Origin: Flavobacterium sp. UBA6135
GTDB taxonomy: Bacteria; Bacteroidota; Bacteroidia; Flavobacteriales; Flavobacteriaceae
DNA length: 51,387 bases
Direction: 5' to 3'
Assembly: GCF_002428305.1 (NCBI RefSeq)
Contig: NZ_DIVJ01000001.1
Coordinates: forward strand, 1 to 51,387
Shown: piece by piece, positions 45,233 through 51,387 of the stretch
Layout: each line of letters starts with the position of its first letter
How positions within the stretch are numbered: the first letter of the stretch is position 1
Notes under the pieces: generated by a model
Told to the model about the DNA's origin: nothing
The model's input: the letters and a program-made list of their open reading frames with translations, nothing else
Database searches by the model: none
Translations under genes and position numbers: made by a program

Positions 45233-46977
45233 CAGCCTTTGACACCTCCTTATTCAAACGGATTTTAGTGTATTCTAAACCCTATCAATGGCGTTTTAAC
45301 AGCGTGGTGGTTTGGGCTATTTCGCTTTCAATATTTGCTGCCCTTCGCCCCTATTTATTAAAAGAAACGGTAGATGGTTATATCAACACCAAAGATGCAT
45401 CGGGTTTGTTATTTTATATTTCCTTAATGGGATTTGTATTGTTGCTGGAGGTGCTTTCACAGTTTTATTTTGTGTATTGGGCCAATTGGTTAGGACAAGA
45501 TATTGTTCGCGATATTCGTACTAAATTATTTCAGCACATTGTCCGATTCAAAATGACCTATTTTGATCATTCTCCCGTCGGGCAACTCGTTACCCGTTCC
45601 GTTTCTGATATGGAAGCCATTGCCCGAATTTTTAGTCAAGGGTTGTTCATGATTATTAGTGATGTGCTAAAAATGATTGTAGTCATGGCGTTTATGCTCT
45701 ACATGAATTGGAAGCTATCCATGATTGTAATTCTAGCTATGCCGCTATTGGTTTATGCCACTCGAATTTTTCAAATTAAAATGAAAGGAGCTTTTGAAGA
45801 AGTTAGAACCCAAGTGGCCAATCTCAACACTTTTGTGCAAGAACGTGTCACCGGAATGAAGATTGTACAGCTATTTTCGAGAGAGAAAATTGAATATGAA
45901 AAGTTTAAAGTCATCAATGACAAACACAATAAAGCATGGATAAAAACGGTGTGGTACAACTCCATTTTCTTTCCAATTGCTGATATTATTTCTTCGTTTA
46001 CGCTGGGTCTTATTGTTTGGTATGGCGGTTTGGCCATGATTGGTGGCGATTCGCAAACCACAATTGGTGATTTGTTTACTTACACCATGTTAATCAGTAT
46101 GCTGTTCAACCCATTGCGTCAAATTGCAGATAAATTTAATGAATTGCAAATGGGCATGATTGCCGCCAACAGGGTTTTTGCTATTTTAGATACTTCAAAA
46201 GAAATTCAAAAAGAAGGTTTGCTGCCTACTCCACGCTTTAAAGGCGAGATTCTTATTGACAACTTGCATTTTGGTTATACCGAAAATGAAAAAGTGTTAA
46301 AAGGCATTTCACTTGAAATTAATGCCGGACAAACCATTGCTATTGTTGGTGCCACAGGAGCCGGAAAATCAACCATTATTAATTTGCTCAATCGGTTTTA
46401 TGATATTGATGAAGGCAGCATTTTGATTGATGGCGAAAACATCAATTCGTTTGAATTGACCTCGCTTCGCAAACAAATTGCGGTGGTACTACAAGACGTG
46501 TTTCTGTTTGCCGATACCATTTATAACAACATCACGCTTTACAATCCTGACATTACAAAAGAAGAAGTGATGGAAGCTGCTCAAAAAATTGGCGTTCACC
46601 AATTCATTATGAGCCTACCTAATGGTTATGATTATAATGTAAAAGAACGCGGGGTGATGCTATCATCGGGGCAGCGACAATTGATTGCATTTTTAAGAGC
46701 CTACATGAGTGAGCCTAGTATTCTAATTTTAGATGAAGCCACTTCGTCTATTGACACCTATTCGGAGGAATTGATTCAAAAAGCTACCGAGAGAATCACC
46801 CAAGGTCGCACCTCTATAATTATTGCACACCGATTGGCAACTGTCATCAATGCCGATCAAATCATTGTGATGGATGCCGGAATGATTGTGGAAAAAGGCA
46901 CTCATTTTGAATTAGTACAAAAAGAAAATGGCTATTACAAGAACCTTTATGATTCGCAGTTTCTAACAGAACAATAA
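45229..46977 (+). CDS. ABC transporter, fused permease and ATPase (MsbA/exporter type)
   Basis: The 582-residue half-transporter has six membrane helices (about 25-300) and a nucleotide-binding domain. Walker A is GATGAGKST near residue 376, the signature is LSSGQRQ, Walker B is ILILDEA, followed by TSSID and the switch His in IIAHRLA. It should form a homodimeric exporter of lipid, peptide or drug; the substrate is unknown. The signature LSSGQ rather than LSGGQ is a common variant. It overlaps truA by 4 bp, an operon I recall as common in flavobacteria. Confidence 0.93.
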   Translation: MTAFDTSLFKRILVYSKPYQWRFNSVVVWAISLSIFAALRPYLLKETVDGYINTKDASGLLFYISLMGFVLLLEVLSQFYFVYWANWLGQDIVRDIRTKLFQHIVRFKMTYFDHSPVGQLVTRSVSDMEAIARIFSQGLFMIISDVLKMIVVMAFMLYMNWKLSMIVILAMPLLVYATRIFQIKMKGAFEEVRTQVANLNTFVQERVTGMKIVQLFSREKIEYEKFKVINDKHNKAWIKTVWYNSIFFPIADIISSFTLGLIVWYGGLAMIGGDSQTTIGDLFTYTMLISMLFNPLRQIADKFNELQMGMIAANRVFAILDTSKEIQKEGLLPTPRFKGEILIDNLHFGYTENEKVLKGISLEINAGQTIAIVGATGAGKSTIINLLNRFYDIDEGSILIDGENINSFELTSLRKQIAVVLQDVFLFADTIYNNITLYNPDITKEEVMEAAQKIGVHQFIMSLPNGYDYNVKERGVMLSSGQRQLIAFLRAYMSEPSILILDEATSSIDTYSEELIQKATERITQGRTSIIIAHRLATVINADQIIVMDAGMIVEKGTHFELVQKENGYYKNLYDSQFLTEQ

Positions 46978-47107
46978 AAGCAGGTTTGGTTTCAAAACAA
47001 ACAAACGCTTAGCTTTTACTATATTCAAACAACTGACAACAAAAAAACTTTTTAAAGACATAATTAATCCTTAATTTCGCATTCTGAATAATTAGAAAAA
47101 ATAAAAT

Positions 47108-48496
47108 ATGAACTACGATATTATAGTTTTAGGTAGTGGACCCGGTGGTTATGTAACAGCCATTCGTGCTTCGCAATTGGGTTTCAAAGTGGCAGTTATT
47201 GAAAAAGAAAACTTAGGTGGAGTTTGTTTGAACTGGGGATGTATTCCTACCAAAGCTCTTTTAAAATCAGCCCAAGTGTTTGAATACCTAAAACATGCTT
47301 CTGATTACGGATTAACTGTTTCTTCCTTTGACAAAGATTTTGGTGCTGTAATCAACCGCAGCCGCAATGTAGCAGATGGAATGAGCAAAGGCGTTCAATT
47401 TTTAATGAAAAAAAATAAAATAGACGTGATAGAAGGTTTTGGTAAACTAAAACCGGGCAAAAAAGTAGCGGTTACAGCTGCCGATGGTAAAGTGACAGAA
47501 TACAATGCCGATCACATCATCATTGCAACAGGAGCCCGCTCGCGTGAATTGCCAAACTTACCTCAAGACGGTAAAAAAGTAATTGGCTACCGCCAAGCCA
47601 TGACATTGCCATCGCAACCTAAAAAAATGATTGTGGTAGGCTCAGGTGCTATTGGAGTGGAATTTGCCAGTTTTTATAATGCAATGGGAACAGAAGTAAC
47701 CATCGTTGAATTCATGCCTAACGTAGTTCCAGTTGAAGACGAGGATATCTCCAAACAATTTGAGCGTTCGTTGAAGAAATCAGGAATTACAGTGATGACC
47801 AATTCTTCTGTTGAACGCATTGATACTAGTGGTTCCGGTGTGAAAGCATTTGTAAAAACAGCCAAAGGAGAAGAAGTTTTAGAAGCCGACATTTTACTTT
47901 CGGCAGTTGGAATAAAAACCAATATTGAAAACATCGGTTTAGAAGACGTGGGTATTGCTACCGACCGTGATAAAATCTTAGTTAACGATTATTGTCAAAC
48001 CAATATACCTGGTTATTATGCCATTGGCGATGTGACTCCGGGTCAAGCTTTGGCACACGTAGCTTCTGCAGAAGGAATCTTGTGTGTGGAAAAAATAAAA
48101 GGTTTGCATGTGGAACCTATTGACTACGGCAACGTTCCGGGTTGTACCTATGCAACTCCCGAAATTGCATCTGTTGGAATGACTGAAAAACAAGCCAAAG
48201 AAAAAGGCTATGAATTGAAAATCGGAAAGTTCCCCTTCAGTGCTTCCGGAAAAGCAAAAGCAGCAGGAACACCTGACGGTTTTGTAAAAGTAATCTTTGA
48301 TGCCAAATATGGCGAATGGTTGGGTTGCCACATGATTGGAGCCGGCGTAACTGATATGATTGCCGAAGCTGTTGTAGCTCGTAAATTAGAAACTACGGGT
48401 CACGAAATCTTAAAAGCCATTCACCCCCACCCAACGATGAGTGAAGCGGTAATGGAAGCGGTAGCCGATGCATACGGTGAAGTAATACACTTATAA
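47108..48496 (+). CDS. lpdA: Dihydrolipoyl dehydrogenase
   Basis: E3 flavoenzyme of pyruvate and 2-oxoglutarate dehydrogenase complexes (and of glycine cleavage), reoxidising lipoamide with NAD. The 462-residue length is normal. The FAD loop GSGPGGYV is at 9-16, the redox disulfide Cys40-Cys45 lies in GGVCLNWGC, the NAD loop is GSGAIG, and the active His441 and Glu446 are in HPHPTMSEA. It is a single gene with a terminator 25 bp past its stop. No E1 or E2 gene is in the window. Confidence 0.97.
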   Translation: MNYDIIVLGSGPGGYVTAIRASQLGFKVAVIEKENLGGVCLNWGCIPTKALLKSAQVFEYLKHASDYGLTVSSFDKDFGAVINRSRNVADGMSKGVQFLMKKNKIDVIEGFGKLKPGKKVAVTAADGKVTEYNADHIIIATGARSRELPNLPQDGKKVIGYRQAMTLPSQPKKMIVVGSGAIGVEFASFYNAMGTEVTIVEFMPNVVPVEDEDISKQFERSLKKSGITVMTNSSVERIDTSGSGVKAFVKTAKGEEVLEADILLSAVGIKTNIENIGLEDVGIATDRDKILVNDYCQTNIPGYYAIGDVTPGQALAHVASAEGILCVEKIKGLHVEPIDYGNVPGCTYATPEIASVGMTEKQAKEKGYELKIGKFPFSASGKAKAAGTPDGFVKVIFDAKYGEWLGCHMIGAGVTDMIAEAVVARKLETTGHEILKAIHPHPTMSEAVMEAVADAYGEVIHL

Positions 48497-48520
48497 AAAA
48501 AAATCAAATAGAACTACTGA

Positions 48521-48550
48521 AAAGCTGTCTTGAAAAAGGCAGCTTTTTTT
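48521..48550. terminator. Terminator between lpdA and the HU-like gene
   Basis: AAAGCTG and CAGCTTT, extended by a G:U pair and CTT/AAG, form a stem followed by T7 on the plus strand. It lies 25 bp past the lpdA stop; the converging HU-like gene ends at its edge. Confidence 0.8.
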
Positions 48551-48932
48551 ATTTCATTTGTTCATAATTCACCAGTTTCAAGACCGTCTTTAGCCTTTTG
48601 GTAGGTTTAAAAACGACCCGATTGCCTTTTATAAATGACTTTCCTCGTGCCTCTACATCTGCAGCCGGCAAACCTTGCAAAGTCAATTGAAATGTACCTA
48701 GACTATCAATTCGTACAATTTTTCCATGGGCTAAAGCATCCCCAATTGCATTGGTCAACGCATAAATCACACCAAAACAATCGGCTTCGGTCAAGGAGCA
48801 ACCGGCACTGATGCGTTGTGCTAATGTTTCTAATGTTTCTTCGCCCTGATGCACTGCACACGGATAATAATTGGTTTCCGGAGGTGTTGCTAAACTATTT
48901 GTTTTGGCAACCATTTTAAATTTTACAGCCAT
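48549..48932 (-). CDS. HU-like DNA-binding protein
   Basis: A 127-residue member of the Bacteroidota HU-related family. It lacks the plain HU start: residues 1-30 (MAVKFKMVAKTNS...) are an extra N-terminal strand. The HU/IHF core follows, with helices around ETLAQRISAG and TEADCFGVIYALTNAIGDAL, and a beta arm GTFQLTLQGLPAAD then GKSFIKGNRVVFKPTKRL in place of the usual DNA-bending arms. It should be nucleoid-associated. It lies beside a 22-bp tandem array (49008-49095), upstream of its promoter area. Confidence 0.85.
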   Translation of the reverse strand: MAVKFKMVAKTNSLATPPETNYYPCAVHQGEETLETLAQRISAGCSLTEADCFGVIYALTNAIGDALAHGKIVRIDSLGTFQLTLQGLPAADVEARGKSFIKGNRVVFKPTKRLKTVLKLVNYEQMK

Positions 48933-49007
48933 TTGTACTGTTGTTTAGTTTGATTTTTAAAAATGTAAAGCTATAAAATTATATGATAACTACCTTTTTA
49001 TTTTAAT

Positions 49008-49095
49008 TTCTATATATCTTTTTATCTATTTCTATACATTTTTTGTATAAATGCTATATATCTTTTTAATAATTTCTATATATTTTTTATTAAAT
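49008..49095. repeat. Imperfect tandem array, four units with a 22-bp period
   Basis: Units start at 49008, 49030, 49052 and 49074; each begins TTCTATATAT or a close variant (TGCTATATAT, TTCTATACAT) and continues with a T5-T6 run. The exact 22-bp spacing equals about two turns of B-DNA, so each unit presents the same face. It is A/T-rich and lies between the HU-like gene and MITE copy 2. Confidence 0.7.
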
Positions 49096-49108
49096 TAATA
49101 CTATACTT

Positions 49109-49328
49109 AACCCGTTGGGTGTAATTATTTAATTCAATAGTATTCTGGATATTTTTGCCACGAATTCACAAATTATAAATTTAGTAAATGCAATAATTTG
49201 TTCATCTTTGATGAAAATTCGAATTTAATCGAATAATTAGTCAAAAAAATTGGTGGCCCGAGCGTAGCGAACAGACGAAGTAAATTAGTGGTAAAATTAT
49301 TTGAAAATTTAATTACACCCAACGGGTT
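49109..49328. mobile_element. MITE-like element, copy 2 (220 bp)
   Basis: It carries the same perfect 19-bp terminal repeats as copy 1 (49109-49127 and 49310-49328) and is homologous throughout. It also has a GC-rich insert of about 26-28 bp near 49255-49281, flanked by AATTGGTG and AATTAGTG. The element is flanked by ATACTT on both sides (49103-49108 and 49329-49334), a perfect 6-bp direct repeat. The inner pair CCACGAATT (49158-49166)/AATTAGTGG (49283-49291) and the TTCATC-TTT-GATGAA hairpin (49201-49215) are kept, with a changed loop base. No coding region. Confidence 0.88.
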
Positions 49329-49357
49329 ATACTTATTATAATTTTATACTACTAGTT

Positions 49358-49426
49358 ACCCGTTTGGTGTTACTTAATTTTAAAATATCCCTTCTACAAT
49401 TGAATTAAATAGTACACCCAACGGGT
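49358..49426. repeat. 69-bp miniature relative of the MITE
   Basis: The left end ACCCGTTTGGTGT (49358-49370) and right end ACACCCAACGGGT (49414-49426) are an inverted pair with one mismatch and match the MITE ends. The 43-bp inside is A/T-rich and shares only ATTTAATT-type sequence next to the ends. It may be an internally deleted copy. It lies 97 bp before the recombinase ATG. Confidence 0.7.
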
Positions 49427-49523
49427 TTACTTCAACAATTTTAACAATTGCATTTTGAAAGTAATTATAAAATGAGTATTTTAGTACTTCATTTAGAAAG
49501 CCAACCAACTAATTTTAAGCCCT

Positions 49524-51251
49524 ATGAGTATCATCCTTCGAAAACTGTTTCATCGCGACCGCTTCCGTATTGGATTGTTTTTTACATACAATAGTGCCAT
49601 TCAAACCAAAATTAAACAAGCAGGTGGTGTTTTCAGTAAAACCCACGGCTGTTGGTATGTTGATTATACACCAGAAAAATATAAAGAATTACAAAAACTT
49701 TTTCCCAATTTAATTGTAGCCCAACCGGTGGCCGGCGAAGTGAGTAGCCGTGACCTTCCACCCATAGCCAAAAGCGAACGTCAGTTAGGTTCTTCTGAAA
49801 ATTTGAACAATCCTGACCATATAACAAAGGAGACTTTGTTAGCCGATAAGTTGCGGTTAGCATTATTACCCAATTTGGGGAAGTATTGGGTTTTTAAAAT
49901 TCGCTATGTTCAAGCTGTTGTGAATCAATTGAAATTGGTTAAAGGGGTTTATTGGCATTCTACTTATAAGGTTTATATGGCCATGCGACATCCGAAAGTT
50001 AAGGAAGCTTTGGAGCGAATTTTGGAGGTGTCTTCTTTTTTTCCGGAAGATTATTTGGAAAAAGAGGTTGTTTTTGAAGGTAAATCCATTGTTTTGAGGG
50101 TGCATCCTGAAGATTCAAAATGGATGGAGGTTTATGTTCCGGATATTTTGGTGGTTCGGGAGAAGGTGAAGCGTTTGTCGATGGTCCGCTATAGTAAAAT
50201 TAGGTCGTGTTATTTGTTGCCTGCTACGCCGCAGGTTTATGAGGCTTTGTTGTTGCATTTTGAACCGAATCGGATATTGATTGCTTCGGAATTGCCGGAG
50301 GGTTATTTGCACAAGCGAAATGTGGTAAATCGGAAACAGCTGGATTTGAGTCAGACCAAGTCGCGGTTGTTTGAGCAGGTTCCAGAGGCTGCTCATGGTT
50401 ATATTTCGGGGATGGTGGATATGTTGTTGGCTTTGAATTATAGTAGTTCGACGTTGCGAACGTATTCGCATAGTTTTTTGCAATATTTGCGTGATCATGG
50501 GTATCGGGATCCAAAAGAAATTAGTTATAAAGAGACGGTTAAATATCTATCGTCGTTGATGGAACGGGGTTTGAGTTCGGCTTCGGGACATTCGATGGTG
50601 AATGCGTTGTTGTTTTATTATCAGCAAGTTTTGCATATCCCGGGTTATGAGTTGAAGTTGCCTCGACCTAAAAAGGAGAAGAAGCTTCCAACGGTTTTGA
50701 CGATGGAGGAATGTTTGCAAATTTTTAGGGTGGTTGATAATCCGAAGCACAAGTTGCTTTTGTTGATTGGTTATGGAGCGGGATTGCGGGTGAGCGAGAT
50801 TGTGAGTTTGGAATGGCGGGATATTTTGTTTTCGGAACATAAGATTCATATAAAAAATGCGAAAGGCAAGAAAGATAGAATGGTAATGCTTCCCTACTCT
50901 ATTGTTGGTTCGTTGGAGTATTATCGGAGTTTGTATCAGACTAAGAAGTATGTTTTTGAAGGACAATTTGCGGGTGAGCCTTATAGTGTTGGTAGTGTTC
51001 AAGCGGTGATGCGGGATGCTTTGAAGAAATCGGGATTGGAGAAAAAAGCAACAGTTCATACGTTACGGCATAGTTTTGCTACGCATTTGTTGGAGAATGG
51101 CACCGATATTCGTTACATCCAGAAGTTTTTGGGTCATGCAAGTATAAAGACTACAACCGTTTACACACATGTTAGTGCGAGTGCTGTGAATAAGATTGTG
51201 AGTCCGCTAGACCGTTTAACAGACGAAAATCATAAGAAAAAACTTGATTAA
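49524..51251 (+). CDS. Tyrosine recombinase with three N-terminal repeat modules
   Basis: A 575-residue site-specific recombinase. The C-terminal catalytic domain (about 388-565) has all active residues: Arg422 in GAGLRVSE, Lys447 in NAKGKKDR, His512 and Arg515 in HTLRHSF, His538 in FLGH, and Tyr547 in TTVYTHV. A SAM-like core-binding domain spans about 290-375. Residues 1-250 hold three diverged copies (about 15-60, 121-166, 188-246) of a module with a basic helix, a V-x-[FYW]-S/H strand turn, a C/Y-W/Y-hydrophobic strand and an x-P-x-x-Y/V-x-x-L helix. Codon use is GC-richer (CGG, GCG, TTG) than its neighbours. The IntI-specific insertion is absent. Likely partner sites are unknown. Confidence 0.92.
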   Translation: MSIILRKLFHRDRFRIGLFFTYNSAIQTKIKQAGGVFSKTHGCWYVDYTPEKYKELQKLFPNLIVAQPVAGEVSSRDLPPIAKSERQLGSSENLNNPDHITKETLLADKLRLALLPNLGKYWVFKIRYVQAVVNQLKLVKGVYWHSTYKVYMAMRHPKVKEALERILEVSSFFPEDYLEKEVVFEGKSIVLRVHPEDSKWMEVYVPDILVVREKVKRLSMVRYSKIRSCYLLPATPQVYEALLLHFEPNRILIASELPEGYLHKRNVVNRKQLDLSQTKSRLFEQVPEAAHGYISGMVDMLLALNYSSSTLRTYSHSFLQYLRDHGYRDPKEISYKETVKYLSSLMERGLSSASGHSMVNALLFYYQQVLHIPGYELKLPRPKKEKKLPTVLTMEECLQIFRVVDNPKHKLLLLIGYGAGLRVSEIVSLEWRDILFSEHKIHIKNAKGKKDRMVMLPYSIVGSLEYYRSLYQTKKYVFEGQFAGEPYSVGSVQAVMRDALKKSGLEKKATVHTLRHSFATHLLENGTDIRYIQKFLGHASIKTTTVYTHVSASAVNKIVSPLDRLTDENHKKKLD

Positions 51252-51298
51252 TTTTTGAAAAGTATGAAAAAGTTGTATATATTTGATGATATTTACTA

Positions 51299-51323
51299 GT
51301 TAGTGGTAAGGCTATGACGACAC
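51299..51323 (+). other. Possible recombination-site-like sequence after the recombinase
   Basis: The sequence GTTAGTGGTAAGGCTATGAC and the bases after it recall the simple GTTRRRY-type end of integron att sites, but GTTAGTG is not a full match (the third R is T). It lies 47 bp past the recombinase stop, before a hairpin. No paired RYYYAAC site is in view; the window ends 64 bp later. Confidence 0.2.
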
Positions 51324-51324
51324 A

Positions 51325-51351
51325 ACCCGACAGACAAATCGGGTACTTTTT
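51325..51351 (+). terminator. Probable terminator of the recombinase gene
   Basis: ACCCGA (51325-51330) pairs with TCGGGT (51339-51344) across an 8-base loop, followed by AC and five T. Confidence 0.6.
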
Positions 51352-51387
51352 GACATTTTGTATTTTAGTAATTGCTTAAATAAACAA

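Larger units (their letters stand above)
48933..49523. other. 591-bp non-coding, repeat-rich spacer
   Basis: It holds, left to right: the HU-like gene promoter region (a TACATTTT -7-like box on the minus strand at 48960-48967), four 22-bp tandem units (49008-49095), MITE copy 2 (49109-49328), a 69-bp miniature element (49358-49426) and about 97 bp of A/T-rich leader before the recombinase gene. No protein-coding region is seen. Confidence 0.85.

Noticed and set aside
49008..49095. CRISPR array
   Set aside because: Units are contiguous with no spacers, are imperfect and A/T-rich, and no cas gene is present.
40887..49328. The MITE ends read as attC core sites (GTTGGGT and ACCCAAC)
   Set aside because: They match GTTRRRY and RYYYAAC, but in the wrong order: attC has RYYYAAC on the left and GTTRRRY on the right. 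Flanking direct repeats also fit transposition better.
49633..51059. Several leftward reading frames inside the recombinase gene, up to 170 codons
   Set aside because: They are antisense shadows produced by the G-rich coding strand, have low-complexity translations (His, Asn, Gln, Thr rich), and no start signals.
49524..51387. A complete integron (integrase plus attC array)
   Set aside because: Between the LPYSI segment and HTLRH the recombinase has 56 residues, about 40 fewer than I recall for IntI1, so the IntI-specific domain is missing. No array of attC sites lies in the window. Only a weak att-like motif remains as a low-confidence note.

Overview
The window looks like a chromosomal piece of a Flavobacterium-like member of the Bacteroidota. 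The evidence is low GC, intergenic sequence rich in A and T, promoter elements of the TAnnTTTG type, four genes ending in type IX secretion (T9SS) type A sorting domains or degenerate versions of them, a lipoprotein with an acidic run after its lipobox cysteine, and family members typical of the phylum (long Rho, a TPR plus outer-membrane barrel pair, DUF4293, HU-like protein). No rRNA, tRNA or CRISPR array was seen.

Layout. 0-5 kb: a T9SS-domain gene wedged between intact mdh and a decayed duplicate of the mdh 3' end, then mdh, an outer-membrane barrel protein and gyrB, reading leftwards. 5.5-13.6 kb: asnB, a T9SS-domain gene, a small GreA-like protein, and a TPR/barrel operon, all leftward. 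13.8-14.5 kb: ftsE. 14.6-22.4 kb: a surface glycan segment with an MBOAT O-acyltransferase and its SGNH-like partner, two family-2 and two family-4-like glycosyltransferases, a zinc-ribbon methyltransferase and a FdtA-type sugar ketoisomerase, with repeated strand changes. 22.4-28.4 kb: nitronate monooxygenase, a subtilisin-like T9SS protease, mnmA, a YwqK/MORN protein and a broken esterase gene. 28.6-38.4 kb: a fasciclin lipoprotein, then pyrG-yidC and guaA-LysM-LysM/receptor-OsmC-DUF3820. 38.5-48.5 kb: rho, DUF4293, a two-component operon with an unknown small gene inside it, a phosphoesterase, truA-ABC exporter, and lpd. 48.5-51.4 kb: an HU-like gene, a 591-bp repeat-rich spacer and a tyrosine recombinase.

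The accessory signals of most interest are: (1) two homologous 192- and 220-bp elements with perfect 19-bp terminal inverted repeats and abutting direct repeats, which look like a MITE family, plus a 69-bp miniature relative; (2) a 22-bp-period tandem array beside the HU-like gene; (3) a tyrosine recombinase with three N-terminal repeat modules downstream of these repeats; and (4) the duplicated mdh 3' end bracketing a single gene at the left edge. Most of the rest is housekeeping: NAD-linked malate oxidation (mdh), lipoamide dehydrogenase (lpd), nucleotide synthesis (guaA, pyrG), asparagine synthesis, tRNA modification (mnmA, truA), DNA supercoiling (gyrB), transcription termination (rho) and membrane protein insertion (yidC).
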